DNA of 64,000 bases from Anisus vortex (GCA_949126835.1 OX421495.1:3631511-3695510); one strand, 5' to 3'; shown: positions 24,371 to 35,735, counted from the stretch's first letter. Notes: a model not told the origin generated them from the sequence alone. Made by a program: numbers and translations.

Positions 24371-24746
24371 CATGTAACAAAGAAAAAATACAGGGTGAAG
24401 ACGTGTTGAAATCACGCAACATTGGATTTGAACACACATTTTTATCTCACAGGCAGGGGAAGAAAAATTCTGTTGAAAAGTAAGACTAAAGTATGTGCCG
24501 GTTGTTCGCTATTTCTTTAAATGCATTTGTCTCATTTGAGACAGATTGAAAATCAATTTTTAGGCCTAAAACAGATCCATGTCCTGAATGATATAGTTAT
24601 CAATAGGCTCTATTAGCCTAACACCTATATATATAAATAGCCTTGGCTACATAACAACAGAGATAAATAATTTTAGGTTTAGGTCTAATCGTTATAGTGT
24701 TATAGTTATTAATTAATAGAATTGAATAAACATTATTTAGATTTAC

Positions 24747-24950
24747 CTCAATAACACAAGGAACCCCAATCCGAGACATGGATAAAAATACGGAAATTAT
24801 GTGGATAAAATACTTCAAAACAGTGTGAATTTGGTATTCCTTGCAAATTTTGTGCACAACAAACTGAATAATTGCACATATAATGTAGCAGATGATATAG
24901 TGTATGAAATTCATTTTCAGCCCTCTTGCTTTTGTGTATCCATAGGCAGC
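24747..24950 (-). CDS. Exon-like ORF C of an unrecognised paralogous family
   Basis: Closest to copy A: CYIICAIIQFVVHKICKEYQ then IHTVLKYFIHII, ending IGVPCVIE before a splice donor (GAG|GTAAAT, GT at 24745-24746). Relative to A it has a two-codon insertion near the end and a four-codon deletion near the start, both multiples of three. The LINE tail that breaks copy A is absent. The frame continues upstream of the first ATG (24914) through YGYTKARGLK to a possible acceptor CTCTAG near 24951. The segment is hydrophobic with conserved Cys. No function is assigned and other exons were not found. Confidence 0.5.
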
Positions 24951-26270
24951 TAGAGACCTGTTTACTCTGACCCCCAGTTGTTATGGAAAATGGGCGTCTC
25001 CCTCACACTCACTGACATATGTAGGCTACTCTCTCTGGGGGACTTAATTCTTTCCACTTAGTATTTTACTAATGGCATTGTGTGTGTTTTTATATGTTAT
25101 TATAGTTTTTTTTTAAATTATTTTAGACAATTAAAATACACGGAGACTTTATACTAAGTAGGCCTGCCTAGCTAGGGAGTGGACTGTTAAAAAGAATTAA
25201 AATTTATAACTATTTTTTTTATTTTTATCGAAAAACAAATGTGGCTTAATTAGTACTGACGGCTATTGCTTAACTTAATTATTAGCCCTAGATATTATAT
25301 CGCTCGTCATGATTAATAAAAAGGCAAATGTAAGTCTAGATATTATTTTATGGTTGATAGAGACAGAGGCAAAGGGCAGCTTTATAAATATAAGAACTAT
25401 AGCCATAGCAATTATGATAAAATTGCATATTTAGGGCCTATAGCATAGGCTTACCTTCTTATTCACTTATTCATTTCATGCAATCGCCGCTTTTCTATAA
25501 ACGATACGAATATAACTATATGAGGCTATCATATAAATTTGGGTAGTAGCCTAGCTCTATAGTAGTCTATAGGCTCTGGGTTAAGTAAGAAAAAGTAAAA
25601 TTACAACGATTTATATTGCAAAATATAAGAATGTAATGCTTTATAACTATCTAAAATGCTATTTATAATAAGTTTGTTAAGATGAGTTACTGACACAGCG
25701 ATCGCTCCATACATTTATTACCTGGGTAACCATAGACGTTACTATATATATAGTCGCGATAAACCTAGAATAATGTCTATAGACTATTGACTATAGAATA
25801 ATGTGTATAATAAATAAAAAAATTTTGTGTGATTAAAAACTGGTTAAAACTGTTTTTAAAAAGTACATTTCGCTCCCTGGCTTCTCGATAAAAAATTATT
25901 TATTAAATAATTATTTTTTTGAATGAAAAACTAATATAATTACGCCTAAAAACAACTAGGCTCCAGTTAAATAACAAAGGCGAAGAAGGCTCTGTTGATA
26001 CATTCTACTTGATTCTACCCCCGACTCACGGCGCATGCTTTAAATTTGACCCCATTGTTGGAATAATTTTAAAAAATGAAAAGGTCTATACGTCATACAG
26101 ACTTTAAAGAGAATAATATCACTATCAGTTTCGATTAAAAAAAAAAAAAAACTAAACTATTATGATCTGTGATTACGTTGTCTCCCCCTCCACACACATA
26201 CGCACTTCAAATCCAATAATATTTCAATTAGGCCTAAATGCATACGTGCTAGTTTAAGCATTTATAATAT
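24951..26270. other. No gene seen
   Basis: AT-rich non-coding DNA. The last 150 bp match 5440-5545 in block X. Nothing else was recognised. Confidence 0.6.
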
Positions 26271-26306
26271 ATATATATAGATATATATATATATATATAT
26301 ATATAT

Positions 26307-26930
26307 TGTTATGGCCCTCTATTATGATGACTATTATTACGACTCGTTAAATCGGATTCAATGAATATAGTTGTATCTTTATTAGAAGTCTCTAGATTCT
26401 GCTAATCTGTAGCCCAAGCTAGGGGTTCCTTGACTGACAGGTCTATGCAGCAATGTAGTTATATTCGTGATAATTATCTTCAACACCTTTCTCAACAATG
26501 ATAGATCAAACAACTCCAGTTGTTGAATAAACAATTTTATTTAAATTGTAGACTCAATATAAACGATCAATAAACTTCATCAACTGATGGCAACATAAGT
26601 TTCAATACAATGGCATACAATATACAAATGAATATAGCGACTTCACTCGACAAACTTCCGAACTGAACTAACTTTAAGGAGGTCGGGACTTTCCAAAGAA
26701 AACTATCATCGAAGATTCTACAGGGTCTTAATACGCATTTTAACCTCTTTCTCTATAATTACTACGATCCAGAATTATCCTCCAATTTCCACGGGATTTG
26801 AACGAATTATTTTATTTAAACTGCCCTCAGGGCATAAAGGTCAAACCTTGGTCGCCTTGGACTCTGATACGCACTTGTTAAGAGGTCAATGCCTTACTAC
26901 GTCATTCATTTATGACCGAGATTCGTAACA
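26307..26930 (-). repeat. 3' LTR of element 2
   Basis: Plus-strand ends are TGTTATGGCCCTC and GAGATTCGTAACA, so the LTR is bounded by TGTTA/TAACA. It equals 31996-32619. Just outside, the minus strand reads AAGGGTGGTCG, a short purine-rich candidate polypurine tract. Confidence 0.95.
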
Positions 26931-29081
26931 CGACCACCCTTAAAAGTTTTATAATTATTTCTTTTACATTTTAACCATACAAAAAAATGTTAATTTTAAG
27001 GAATAATTATAAAAGAAAATATTCCGGGGAAAAATACAATACAGTTCAATTGGCTATTCCACTAATTCAATCAAACTGATTACAATAACATATAATATAT
27101 GCAATATAAGTTCATCTTATCAAATGGCTTAACTACAGTCATTCAATCATTCAATTTTTAATTCAAAACAATGGACAATTAAATTGTTTATCTAAATCTT
27201 GTATACAAGAAAAATACATAGGGTTAAACATTATACAATCTAATAATTTCCATTCCATTATCATTCCACGTTAATAAAAACTCTCTCGTTCATTTAATTA
27301 TAAACTTAGCTTTTACATTTGTAATCAAACAACAAAAGAAAAAATCACTTAATGTCTATTCAGACACGACTTATTTTTTTCCATAAGGAGAAAAAACTCG
27401 CTCTTGATGAAAAAATACTACTAGGCTTGACCTAATTACACAACAACAATTATTGCTCGTGTAGACAGTATTTTTTTTTTTTACATGCTGGTAGGCCGAC
27501 TAACACATTAGACAACTGTCTGTGACGCGACCCAAAATGTAGGTCAATTCCGCACTCTCTCTCTCTATTCCTTTTTTCACCCTCTCATTCTCAATTGATT
27601 CTAATAATGTTGACATCGCTATGCAAATTTTCCCAATTACCGCTTAGGTAAAAAAAAATTGCTACGCGATTAAATAGTTATCGTACTAAATGAGCATTAT
27701 TTAACAACCATTATCTCAAAATTAAATTCATTTATGTTAGTTTAAGGAAATTAAACATAGTCTGTTCCAGAATTAAAATAGTTTATAGACAATTTCATAA
27801 AAAATATTTCAATTTCTCATTTTACCATGACCTTTCGACGTCCTTATTTTCTTTTTAAAAGAGTTCACATTGAAACATTCTATCTTTCATGCAGACATGG
27901 ATTTACTTGAAACAAATTTGGTTAATTTACTTAATTAACTATCAATTAAACAAGTTATATTATCTTCATACAATCTTAGTACTAAACAGTAAGTTCTTAT
28001 TTTCTTTAGATTACATTAAAGACATTTCAAATACAATATTATTGAAGTACAAAAGATAAAAGATTAGAATTTAAAGAGCATAGACTATATTTTTTTTTAG
28101 ACAGAAATCAATTTAACAATTTTTACAAAACAATTTCTGGTCTGAATGGTTCCATCTCCCAGCTTTTCAGTTATGGTAAGGTTGGAATCCATTGCTCTTT
28201 TCCATGTTCCACAAAGGTTTTATTCATAGGTTCTAGGTTCTCCTGTTACTTTCACAGTGTTCAGGTCTACCCAATCTTTTGATTGTCAGTACAATTCATT
28301 CAATCTATTTTAACTAATACAGAATAACTATAGATTAGTTTTACAATCTTGACATGAAATCCTTAATTACTAATACATTAGTTGAACATTGGTATGTCAA
28401 CATTATAAATTCTCAACCATTCTGGTTTACAGTGTCAAGTCAGTGGTGCATATCCTAAATTTTTACAACATAAGGATTACAAAGTTTTATTAGTTTCTAC
28501 TTTTGGTCTGCTTTTCATGTAACAGTATCCTAAAAGTGAAAAATCATATATAATACATTTCTTGGAATTCTTGTTAGTCATAGTTCTGCCTTGCTACAAC
28601 TATTTTTACCCTACATTATCATACATTCAATGATAATAAAACAAATGAATAAATTCACATAGAAGAAATTTGCAGACTGACTCAGTGCAATATTTCAACA
28701 ACAGTACATGATAAAATGGATTTCCATAGTACAATAATAAAACATTTCTCAATACTTTAGTGATAGAAAATTCTCTTTTCTCAAAATCATTTACATCTTT
28801 ATCAATCAGATTATCCTCTCTGCCAAATGTTTCAATTATCATTTCCAGAGATTCTCAAACATATCTTATAATCAGTCCACATTTATAATGTCCTCTGATT
28901 TAGAAACCAATTCTGCGGATAAAACTGATCTTTTTCTCTTATAGCAATTATTTTTAATGCTCAACCTAACAAGTTTGTTTAGAAATATCACACTATAATG
29001 ATATTTACTCTAACAATACTTTTACTCAGTCCTTTTTCTTCACAAGTAAGGGATTTAGTTTTAAAATAGTAAGTTTGGTAA
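26931..29081 (-). other. Long non-coding 3' region of element 2
   Basis: About 2.15 kb of AT-rich DNA between the last ORF and the 3' LTR. Reverse-transcriptase motifs were not found on either strand. A 71-residue minus-strand frame at 28627-28842 has no recognisable motif. Confidence 0.65.
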
Positions 29082-30935
29082 CTAACTATCAGTGAATCTG
29101 TCATTTTGTTCATCCTGTACTCCAGGCATGAATTTTACAATTAAGAGTAACAATGTTAACAACATCAAGCTTATTCCAATTGTTTTCAGAAGGTAAGGCT
29201 TTATCATTTTCAAATGATATAATATTTTTGCCTTTCTTTCATCACACAACAATGGCATCTGCATGTGAGCAGTGTACATTTTTTTTCTAACAAACACAGT
29301 TATGTCAGACAAAAATTTTATGTACTTATCTAGGTACTTGCTCAGCCCAAGGAGATCCAATTCGGTCTGCCATGCTTCTTGAAGTAGTTTGAGTGGTCCT
29401 CGGACAGTGGGTCCAAAGATTGGTCCATAGGCTCCTCGACTTTCCGGATGGGATTCAGTTGACATCTCCTGCTCCAGGCATAAGTTCTTTAGGACTGGAT
29501 TGAAGAGTTCCGAGGTGAAGTTGGTCCTTCGATCTGTCGGTATGGATTGTGGTAACCCATAGCTTTTGGTAGTTTCGGTCCAGCTCTCCGCACTCGTTTC
29601 TTCAGTGATGCTCCTCAAATCTTCATCTGTACCGGCAACTGCAGGTTTGCATTGTTGTTTGAGCATGCTGTGGTCTATATGTTCATAGACATCAGTAGTA
29701 GGAGTTTCTTTCTCGTCGACAGCTTTCTCATGCAACTGTAGCAACTCTGGGTCTACTCTCTGTTCAGCAATCAATTCATTTTGTGATGACTTCTTTGATT
29801 GTTCATTTCCTTTCGGACACTCTTCAATCATGGAGAAAATAGTAGTATCAAGTTCCACTTCTTCTTCCTCTTTCTTCTCTCGTGGGAGAATTTCTTCTTT
29901 CTTTTTCTTTTCTTGTGAGAGAATTTCTTCTTTCTTTTTCTGTGGTGTCATACCATTTATGACATCACCTACAGGATAAAGTTCTTTTTCTTTTCCTGTC
30001 TCCACAATAGGACTAGGGTCTGGATTTTCCTTCACAATCAGTTCAGGTCTCACCCTCCCTTTCGCCAAATCATTTGCTAGGATAACAGATATGCCCTCAA
30101 CAGGAAGTTTTGATATTACTCCAACTGTCACATATCCTGTCACCAAGTCAGATGCTAGGTATATCCTATGTAGAGGTATTTCTTCTTTCCATTCAAAACC
30201 TCTCAATAGGACAGTCTGTCCTGTCAATGTATTATCATTCAATGGTAATACATCTTTAAGCAGCAGGGTTAATGATGCTCCTGTGTCTCGTAATATGTTT
30301 ACGGACTTCAGTGGTCCTTCCTTTTGTAAGGCCACACAACCTTCACTAATGAACGGTTGAAAACTGCACAGGGTCTCTGTGTCAATTTTATTCTTCCCTT
30401 GACCATGACTTTCGGGTGGTTTTTCATCTTTCGATGACTTCAGACTCTTTTCCGAGTCAAAAATACTTTGGTCTACTTTTTCGTCTCTGTGGACTTGGAC
30501 AATTAATCCAATAGTAGCCATTCTGTATTTATAATCAGGATATTTATCCTCATTATCTTCAGTTGTAGATTTCTCTACCTTCTGACTTTTGCTCTCAGGC
30601 AAATCCACCCTCAGTGTTTCTGGTTTAGAAGAATCTTTCTTCGAATTCAGTTCGTTTGTATCTTCGCTTTCTTGTACATTCTGTATTGGTGCATGTCTGA
30701 CGCACATTACCACTTTATTAGGTCCTTTTTCTTTCCTTATGCTCCAACAGTCTTCGATGCTATGTCCTGTTCTTTTACAAAAAGTACATTGGACGTTTTT
30801 GTTGACAGGTTTCTTATTAACATCATTTTGTTTCACAAAATGCTCTTTTTCACGATGTTGTTGTTGTGTTTTTTTCTGCTGGCCGTTGTGCCCTATTAAA
30901 ATTCTTCTCACCAGCTGTCCTATGACACAGTGCAT
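29082..30935 (-). CDS. Gag C-terminus, protease and integrase remnant, with C-terminal membrane-like segment (617 residues)
   Basis: In order: a CCHC knuckle (C50, C53, H58, C63); a retropepsin with DTG at 217-219; a Lys/Glu-rich linker (330-400); an integrase remnant at 459-500 similar to element 1 residues 776-817 (YGLPQSIPTDRRTNF), keeping the second Asp but not the Glu; a VRGPLKLLQEAW remnant near 511-522; and YHLKMIKPYLLK, matching the integrase C-terminal end. The HHCC finger, most of the core, reverse transcriptase and RNase H are missing, yet the frame stays open across the joins. The tail has a hydrophobic run ISLMLLTLLLLIV (588-600) that could span a membrane. The first ATG overlaps the preceding gag ORF; entry may instead be by frame change from it. 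Confidence 0.85.
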   Translation of the reverse strand: MHCVIGQLVRRILIGHNGQQKKTQQQHREKEHFVKQNDVNKKPVNKNVQCTFCKRTGHSIEDCWSIRKEKGPNKVVMCVRHAPIQNVQESEDTNELNSKKDSSKPETLRVDLPESKSQKVEKSTTEDNEDKYPDYKYRMATIGLIVQVHRDEKVDQSIFDSEKSLKSSKDEKPPESHGQGKNKIDTETLCSFQPFISEGCVALQKEGPLKSVNILRDTGASLTLLLKDVLPLNDNTLTGQTVLLRGFEWKEEIPLHRIYLASDLVTGYVTVGVISKLPVEGISVILANDLAKGRVRPELIVKENPDPSPIVETGKEKELYPVGDVINGMTPQKKKEEILSQEKKKKEEILPREKKEEEEVELDTTIFSMIEECPKGNEQSKKSSQNELIAEQRVDPELLQLHEKAVDEKETPTTDVYEHIDHSMLKQQCKPAVAGTDEDLRSITEETSAESWTETTKSYGLPQSIPTDRRTNFTSELFNPVLKNLCLEQEMSTESHPESRGAYGPIFGPTVRGPLKLLQEAWQTELDLLGLSKYLDKYIKFLSDITVFVRKKMYTAHMQMPLLCDERKAKILYHLKMIKPYLLKTIGISLMLLTLLLLIVKFMPGVQDEQNDRFTDS

Positions 30936-31821
30936 ACTGTTCAGCTAAATCAGCAGCCTTATGTGGGTCAGTGATGTCACGCTCGGATAAATACATTCTT
31001 ATATCCGGCCTCACTTTGTTAATAAAATCCTCTAACAGAATGATATCTTTCATTTCTTTTAATGTGGAGATATTTCTGGATTTTATCCACTGATCCATTA
31101 ACTTTTCTTCTGCTCGAAGGAAGTCTAAGTGTGTTTGGTAAGGGGACATTGTGTACTGACGGAACCTTTTCCGATAACTTTCCGGTATCTGGTTGTACGC
31201 TTTCAGTACAGAATCTTTGATGATTTCATAATCATTTAAATGCTCCTCTTTTAACAATAGAACACAATCTCTTGCCCTTCCCTGAGTAAAAGCTGTTCTG
31301 ACTAATATTCCCCATTTATCTTCTGGGAACTTAAAATCTCTGCAAGAAATTTCAAAGGTCTGGAAGAAATTAGCTATTTCACTTTCTTTATCAATGTAGG
31401 TAGGGACTAGCTTTTTCCATCTGGCCATCTCTACATCATTATGAGATTCTTTTTTAGTAGCTCCTATCTTTGCTAGTTCTATTCTTTCCTGACTTTCTGT
31501 TTCTCTTTGACTTTTCTTATCTGCCATTTCACGATCAAGACGTTTTTCTTCCATCTCCATCCGTTTCATTTCTAGTTGAAATCGGAACTGTTCGGACATT
31601 GAAGATTTCGACGTCTGACCTTCAACTTGATATTCCTCCGCGCTTGATTCTACTTTCAACTTGCCACTCGCAATCAACACATCTTTTATCTGCTGTGTCA
31701 ACACAATTCTGGATGGTGTAGTTTCAGTAACTTCTATCTTTAAGATCTCAGCGATCTCTTTTAACTTCTTTATTGATAAAGTTTTCAAAACTTCTTCTTC
31801 TGGATTTTCAATAAATTCCAT
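30850..31821 (-). CDS. Gag N-terminal ORF of element 2 (323 residues)
   Basis: Starts MEFIENPEEEVLKTLS and carries a SAP-like helix-loop-helix (about 14-50), a coiled Glu/Arg-rich stretch (about 75-125), and a capsid-like region similar to element 1 (YIDKESEIANFF, FKFPEDKWGILVRTAF, SYRKRFRQ, THLDFLRAEEKLMDQW). It ends in a Thr run at a TGA, 86 bp inside the next ORF, which is in the +1 frame. The two frames overlap around a run of seven A (plus strand 30869-30875). A one-base indel there, +1 recoding, or separate initiation could link them. Confidence 0.9.
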   Translation of the reverse strand: MEFIENPEEEVLKTLSIKKLKEIAEILKIEVTETTPSRIVLTQQIKDVLIASGKLKVESSAEEYQVEGQTSKSSMSEQFRFQLEMKRMEMEEKRLDREMADKKSQRETESQERIELAKIGATKKESHNDVEMARWKKLVPTYIDKESEIANFFQTFEISCRDFKFPEDKWGILVRTAFTQGRARDCVLLLKEEHLNDYEIIKDSVLKAYNQIPESYRKRFRQYTMSPYQTHLDFLRAEEKLMDQWIKSRNISTLKEMKDIILLEDFINKVRPDIRMYLSERDITDPHKAADLAEQYALCHRTAGEKNFNRAQRPAEKNTTTTS

Positions 31822-31995
31822 TCTTTAGTTAAGAGATTTATAAAGTGGTAAATTTTTCCAACTTACGTTTTTCCAATCGGAAGAATAATTTCAGCGTTCT
31901 TAGGCTTGCTCAGTAGGTCACTGCTCCAACACACAACACAACACAACTTGAATATATGCTTCACTATACAACTATATCGGACGCAGCCCGCAAAC
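31822..31995 (-). other. 5' leader of element 2
   Basis: Short leader between the 5' LTR and gag. The minus strand just inside the LTR reads GTTTGCGGGCTGCGTCC, the expected primer-binding position. The tRNA was not identified. Confidence 0.6.
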
Positions 31996-32615
31996 TGTTA
32001 TGGCCCTCTATTATGATGACTATTATTACGACTCGTTAAATCGGATTCAATGAATATAGTTGTATCTTTATTAGAAGTCTCTAGATTCTGCTAATCTGTA
32101 GCCCAAGCTAGGGGTTCCTTGACTGACAGGTCTATGCAGCAATGTAGTTATATTCGTGATAATTATCTTCAACACCTTTCTCAACAATGATAGATCAAAC
32201 AACTCCAGTTGTTGAATAAACAATTTTATTTAAATTGTAGACTCAATATAAACGATCAATAAACTTCATCAACTGATGGCAACATAAGTTTCAATACAAT
32301 GGCATACAATATACAAATGAATATAGCGACTTCACTCGACAAACTTCCGAACTGAACTAACTTTAAGGAGGTCGGGACTTTCCAAAGAAAACTATCATCG
32401 AAGATTCTACAGGGTCTTAATACGCATTTTAACCTCTTTCTCTATAATTACTACGATCCAGAATTATCCTCCAATTTCCACGGGATTTGAACGAATTATT
32501 TTATTTAAACTGCCCTCAGGGCATAAAGGTCAAACCTTGGTCGCCTTGGACTCTGATACGCACTTGTTAAGAGGTCAATGCCTTACTACGTCATTCATTT
32601 ATGACCGAGATTCGT

Positions 32616-32619
<4 letters not shown>
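31996..32619 (-). repeat. 5' LTR of element 2
   Basis: Same sequence as 26307-26930 as far as I can read. It abuts the TA tract at 32620. Confidence 0.95.

Positions 32620-32682
<63 letters not shown>
32620..32682. repeat. (TA)n microsatellite
   Basis: Pure TA repeat, the right half of the tract broken by element 2. It is followed by the block X anchor TATATTGCTCGAGTAAACTC. Confidence 0.95.
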
Positions 32683-32684
<2 letters not shown>

Positions 32685-32904
32685 CCTACACCCTATATAT
32701 TGCTCGAGTAAACTCGATATGCAGCCACTTGCAGGATTTGTCGAAATCTAGTTTAGCCGATAACCTTAAATTTTAATTTTTTTTGCAACCAGAAATTTTG
32801 AGCACTAGATATTTTTTTTTATAGCAATGGCTTTTCTAATGATGAAGGGTAGCCTATTTGTATTGGGGCCTTAGTTGAGTAGTGAAGACAAAAATAAAAT
32901 AAAA

Positions 32905-33612
32905 GGGGTATCACGATAACTCGTTTACAAACTCTTTGTCTACGACACAGGATGACACTACCAGACCATTCGTTGACCGCCATTTTTGTATATGGTGGAC
33001 GAAGTCACTTCTGTACCCTTGAGCCTCAAATATGGCGAAGTGTGTAAATCACCACTGGTTACTATTGCACACTCCACCATTAAGCTCTGGTGCCACTGGG
33101 GCGGGGGGGGGAGGTGCGAGGGCAAGAAGGGTATGCAATCATTGCAATGTCCTGTAAATACGTCTGGTTTCAAAGGTGGTCTTGAGGGGATGTGTCCGCT
33201 TTAAGACGAGGGGCATCCCCGTGTCAGACCAACGCCGTATCGGCCAACATCACGGGAATGCGAGGCAGGCCCTCCACGACTCGAGTGGGGGAAGCAAATG
33301 TACTTTAGGAAAGTGGAACACGAATGGAGCCACCATAGGGCTAGCCTTGGACAGAGTTTCACTCATACATTGCCTAAACCAGATGCATGGCCCGCTGCCG
33401 CTACTATGATTATGATAACTTGGTACAAGAGAGCAATCTCACCGAGGGCGACATAGCGTTTTGAATCTTGGACGGTGTATCATTGCACCGTCCTTAAGGA
33501 TTAAAAAAAACGGTAAACGTACTGTCGTTAGACGAGTTGTCGTGGTAGGCGTAATGTCGGTAGACCTACTTTCTGAAGAAGAAGTGTCGTAAACGAAGTT
33601 GTCGTGGAACCA
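32905..33612. mobile_element. Foldback-like repeat, second copy (X')
   Basis: The left arm (about 32905-32965) and right arm (about 33470-33612) again carry inverted TCTACGACA-type words, for example GTAAACGAAGTTGTCGTGG at the right end. The central part differs from the first copy by insertions and rearrangement. Frames across it are not conserved enough to support a gene. Confidence 0.6.
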
Positions 33613-34255
33613 AAGTGGGCGAATCTGGCAGTATTTATCACTACTGTACCCATGGGCCTCAAAGACTGGCGTAATGTGTAAGCCGCCGATACATTCCCGT
33701 ATGGAATACACCGGCGGGCGAACGCACGAGGACAGCCACCGTAGTTGGTCCGAGATCCATTGCACTGCCGAGAGGCCACGGGGTCTCGATGTGGAGGAAG
33801 CAATGGACGCTGCAATGCCGTCTCAAGAACCACCCGGTGCCTGGATGCCTGTACCTATAGTATAGGATTTGTGCTACCGGGTGACAGTACAGATATACGG
33901 GCGAGCCAATGTCATGAAGTCTTTTCTAATAAAGCAAGAAATTAATTAGTACACAATTAGGTAATTAATTAGCGTGCGACCTTAGTAGTATAGGCGCTTT
34001 GTTAATTACCCTTCGATCGTCGTACATGGCCGGTTTCTCCCCCACCACATCCCTTTGGGGGGGGGGGGTGCGGCATGCTCATTGCATCGCCGTGTTGACC
34101 ATAAGCCTTTGTACTTCCCCTCGTGATAAGCCACCCAGATGGCCGTAGGGGCGGCTGTATCTAGATTTCTCCTTTTGTCCTGTGTTGGGTAAACTTGGAT
34201 AGTCCACCGATTGTTAAACAGAAGCTTTAATATTGTTAAGAGATTGTAGAAGATT
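33613..34255. other. No gene seen; partial repeat of X' interior
   Basis: The first 80 bp (CTGTACCCATGGGCCTCAAA and onward) resemble the centre of X. Several 60-110-codon frames on both strands overlap each other and have no recognisable domain. A G-run lies at 34058-34069. Confidence 0.55.
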
Positions 34256-35060
34256 GTTGACATTTAAAGGGGGGGGGCAATAATCTCCCTTTGTTGTCCT
34301 GACCAGATTTCTTCCCCTTGACAGCCTGTAGCCTTCGGTTCGACAATCCTATTAGACAAAGATGGACCTAAAGCCTCTCCTTTGTCCTATCGGCGTCGCA
34401 GCAACCAACCCCCACCCATCTCACCCCACTCCTTCCCATCCCTTGCCCGCGCGGCACGTGTGCTTGCACAACATTGTTTAAACCACCTGACCGCTGACGT
34501 CAGCACTGGACTTTGATTTTCATTGGCTAAGTGTTCGGGCCTTCTTCCTTAGTCCCGCCTCTCTGACGATATACTTAATCTGCAGATTACCTTTTTAGTT
34601 TAGTCTACGTAAGTCTAATTTTCGACAATAGTCTATCCAGTCTTATATGGGTCCGACACGAGACCGAAGACTGTGCACGGCTTGATAGTACTACCGAGTT
34701 GTCAACGACGTTGCAACGCCATTTAGACTGGTATTCTAGGGTCCTTCTTTGGATCGGAATCTATGTTCGACCGTTAAATATTCCTAGACTTGGATTAACG
34801 TGTATTTTCCCATACCTGTAACTGTGGTGTATGTTGCCAGATGTGTTTTATTGTTGCCGTTTAGACTCAATAGTACTCTTTCATAAGAGTTTTGTATATC
34901 TTAACTTATCAGACATTGTAGTCGCGTCCACATTATGACGCCATTGGAATACTTACGTCAGTTCAATAAACGTGTGCCTTTGGCTCATTCGAAAACCAGC
35001 TTACTGTGTGGAGTATTTACTTATACCTGTTTGTGTGTGTCAAGTACAATGTTAGATAGC
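34256..35060 (+). other. Unclassified GC-richer block with LTR-like features
   Basis: It starts TGTTGACATTTAAA, and has TGACGTCA near 34496 (a CRE-type palindrome), CATTGGCTAA near 34522, and TTCAATAAACGTGTGCC at 34961-34977 (AATAAA). This resembles LTR promoter and poly(A) layout. I could not find matching ends or a target duplication, so an old solo LTR or a promoter fragment is possible. Confidence 0.35.
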
Positions 35061-35389
35061 CCGTTTCCACAAATATCGAACAAATAATACACCATTTGAA
35101 GAGTCAGTTCGGCTATCATGCTCCATTGACCAACGAGCCAATAACGTTTGACGGGTAGAAGCACCACTGACCGGAGACTTCGCACTATGCTGGCCACGCA
35201 ATCCCCTGTCCCATCGTTACAACCACCACGATTATGATCCTTAGGAAATCGCTGGGATGCGGAAACCTTCCCTGTTACACGGTATGCCACGCCTTCGGCG
35301 TATCGTGGGGTGGCTGGAGCCCGGGCAGAGGTTGCTCAATCCTAAGCGTTACGCCCTGGACACAAGATCTGAAAGGCTCGTCTAGGTTT
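35061..35389. other. No gene seen
   Basis: Moderate-GC sequence with short frames only. A small inverted repeat, ATGCCACGCCTTCGGCGTATC, lies near 35285; nothing else was recognised. Confidence 0.5.
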
Positions 35390-35606
35390 TCTTTAAGAGA
35401 CTTTTTAATCTTTTAGTAGACACCCAGCGATTTTGAACTAGTAGAACGGTAAACGGTGGTGTCATTGGCGCACCAACGGGGTCAAAAGCTGTGCTTGCGC
35501 TATTGACTAGAGGCAAAGAAAGTTCAGCACTTCTAGCTTATACACTGTATGCAGTATTGTAACTATAGAGGGGGCGGCCGACCCGGGCGCCAACGTATGG
35601 ATAGGC

Positions 35607-35735
35607 GCAGAGGCATATTTCAGTATGTTCCACAAGAGGGGCCCCCCACACATTTCTAAACACAGGTTAACACATCAATGCTACATTAATTGGGAGCTTT
35701 GGGAACAGGGCCCCCACAATCCTAAATATGGCCCT
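35607..35735. mobile_element. MITE related to the insertion at 21258
   Basis: The reverse complement reads TATTTAGGATTGTGGGGGCC then CTGTTCCCAAAGC, and GGGGGGCCCCTC at the other end, as in block C. Block B lacks it: CGCCAAAATGGC is continuous there. Confidence 0.6.

Larger units (their letters stand above)
21120..24950. repeat. Segmental-duplication block C (partner: block A)
   Basis: Carries the block A sequence in order, enlarged by a MITE-like insertion near 21258 and by solo LTRs at 21467 and 23695. Divergence from A is visible throughout, so the duplication is not very recent. Confidence 0.85.
26307..32619 (-). mobile_element. LTR element 2: deletion derivative of a Gmr1-like element, 6.3 kb
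   Basis: LTRs of 624 bp (26307-26930 and 31996-32619) look identical. Coding on the minus strand covers gag, protease and fragments of integrase only. Its gag and protease are related to element 1, but the LTRs are not shared beyond TGTTACGAA. It also sits in a TA tract, which explains the missing TA continuity between 26306 and 32620. It should need another element for reverse transcription, yet its insertion is young. Confidence 0.9.

Noticed and set aside
30869..30876. A_AAA_AAC slippery heptamer in the gag frame of element 2
   Set aside because: It is in the right register for -1 slippage, but the -1 frame meets a stop within about 11 codons. The protease frame is +1, so the heptamer does not explain pol expression.
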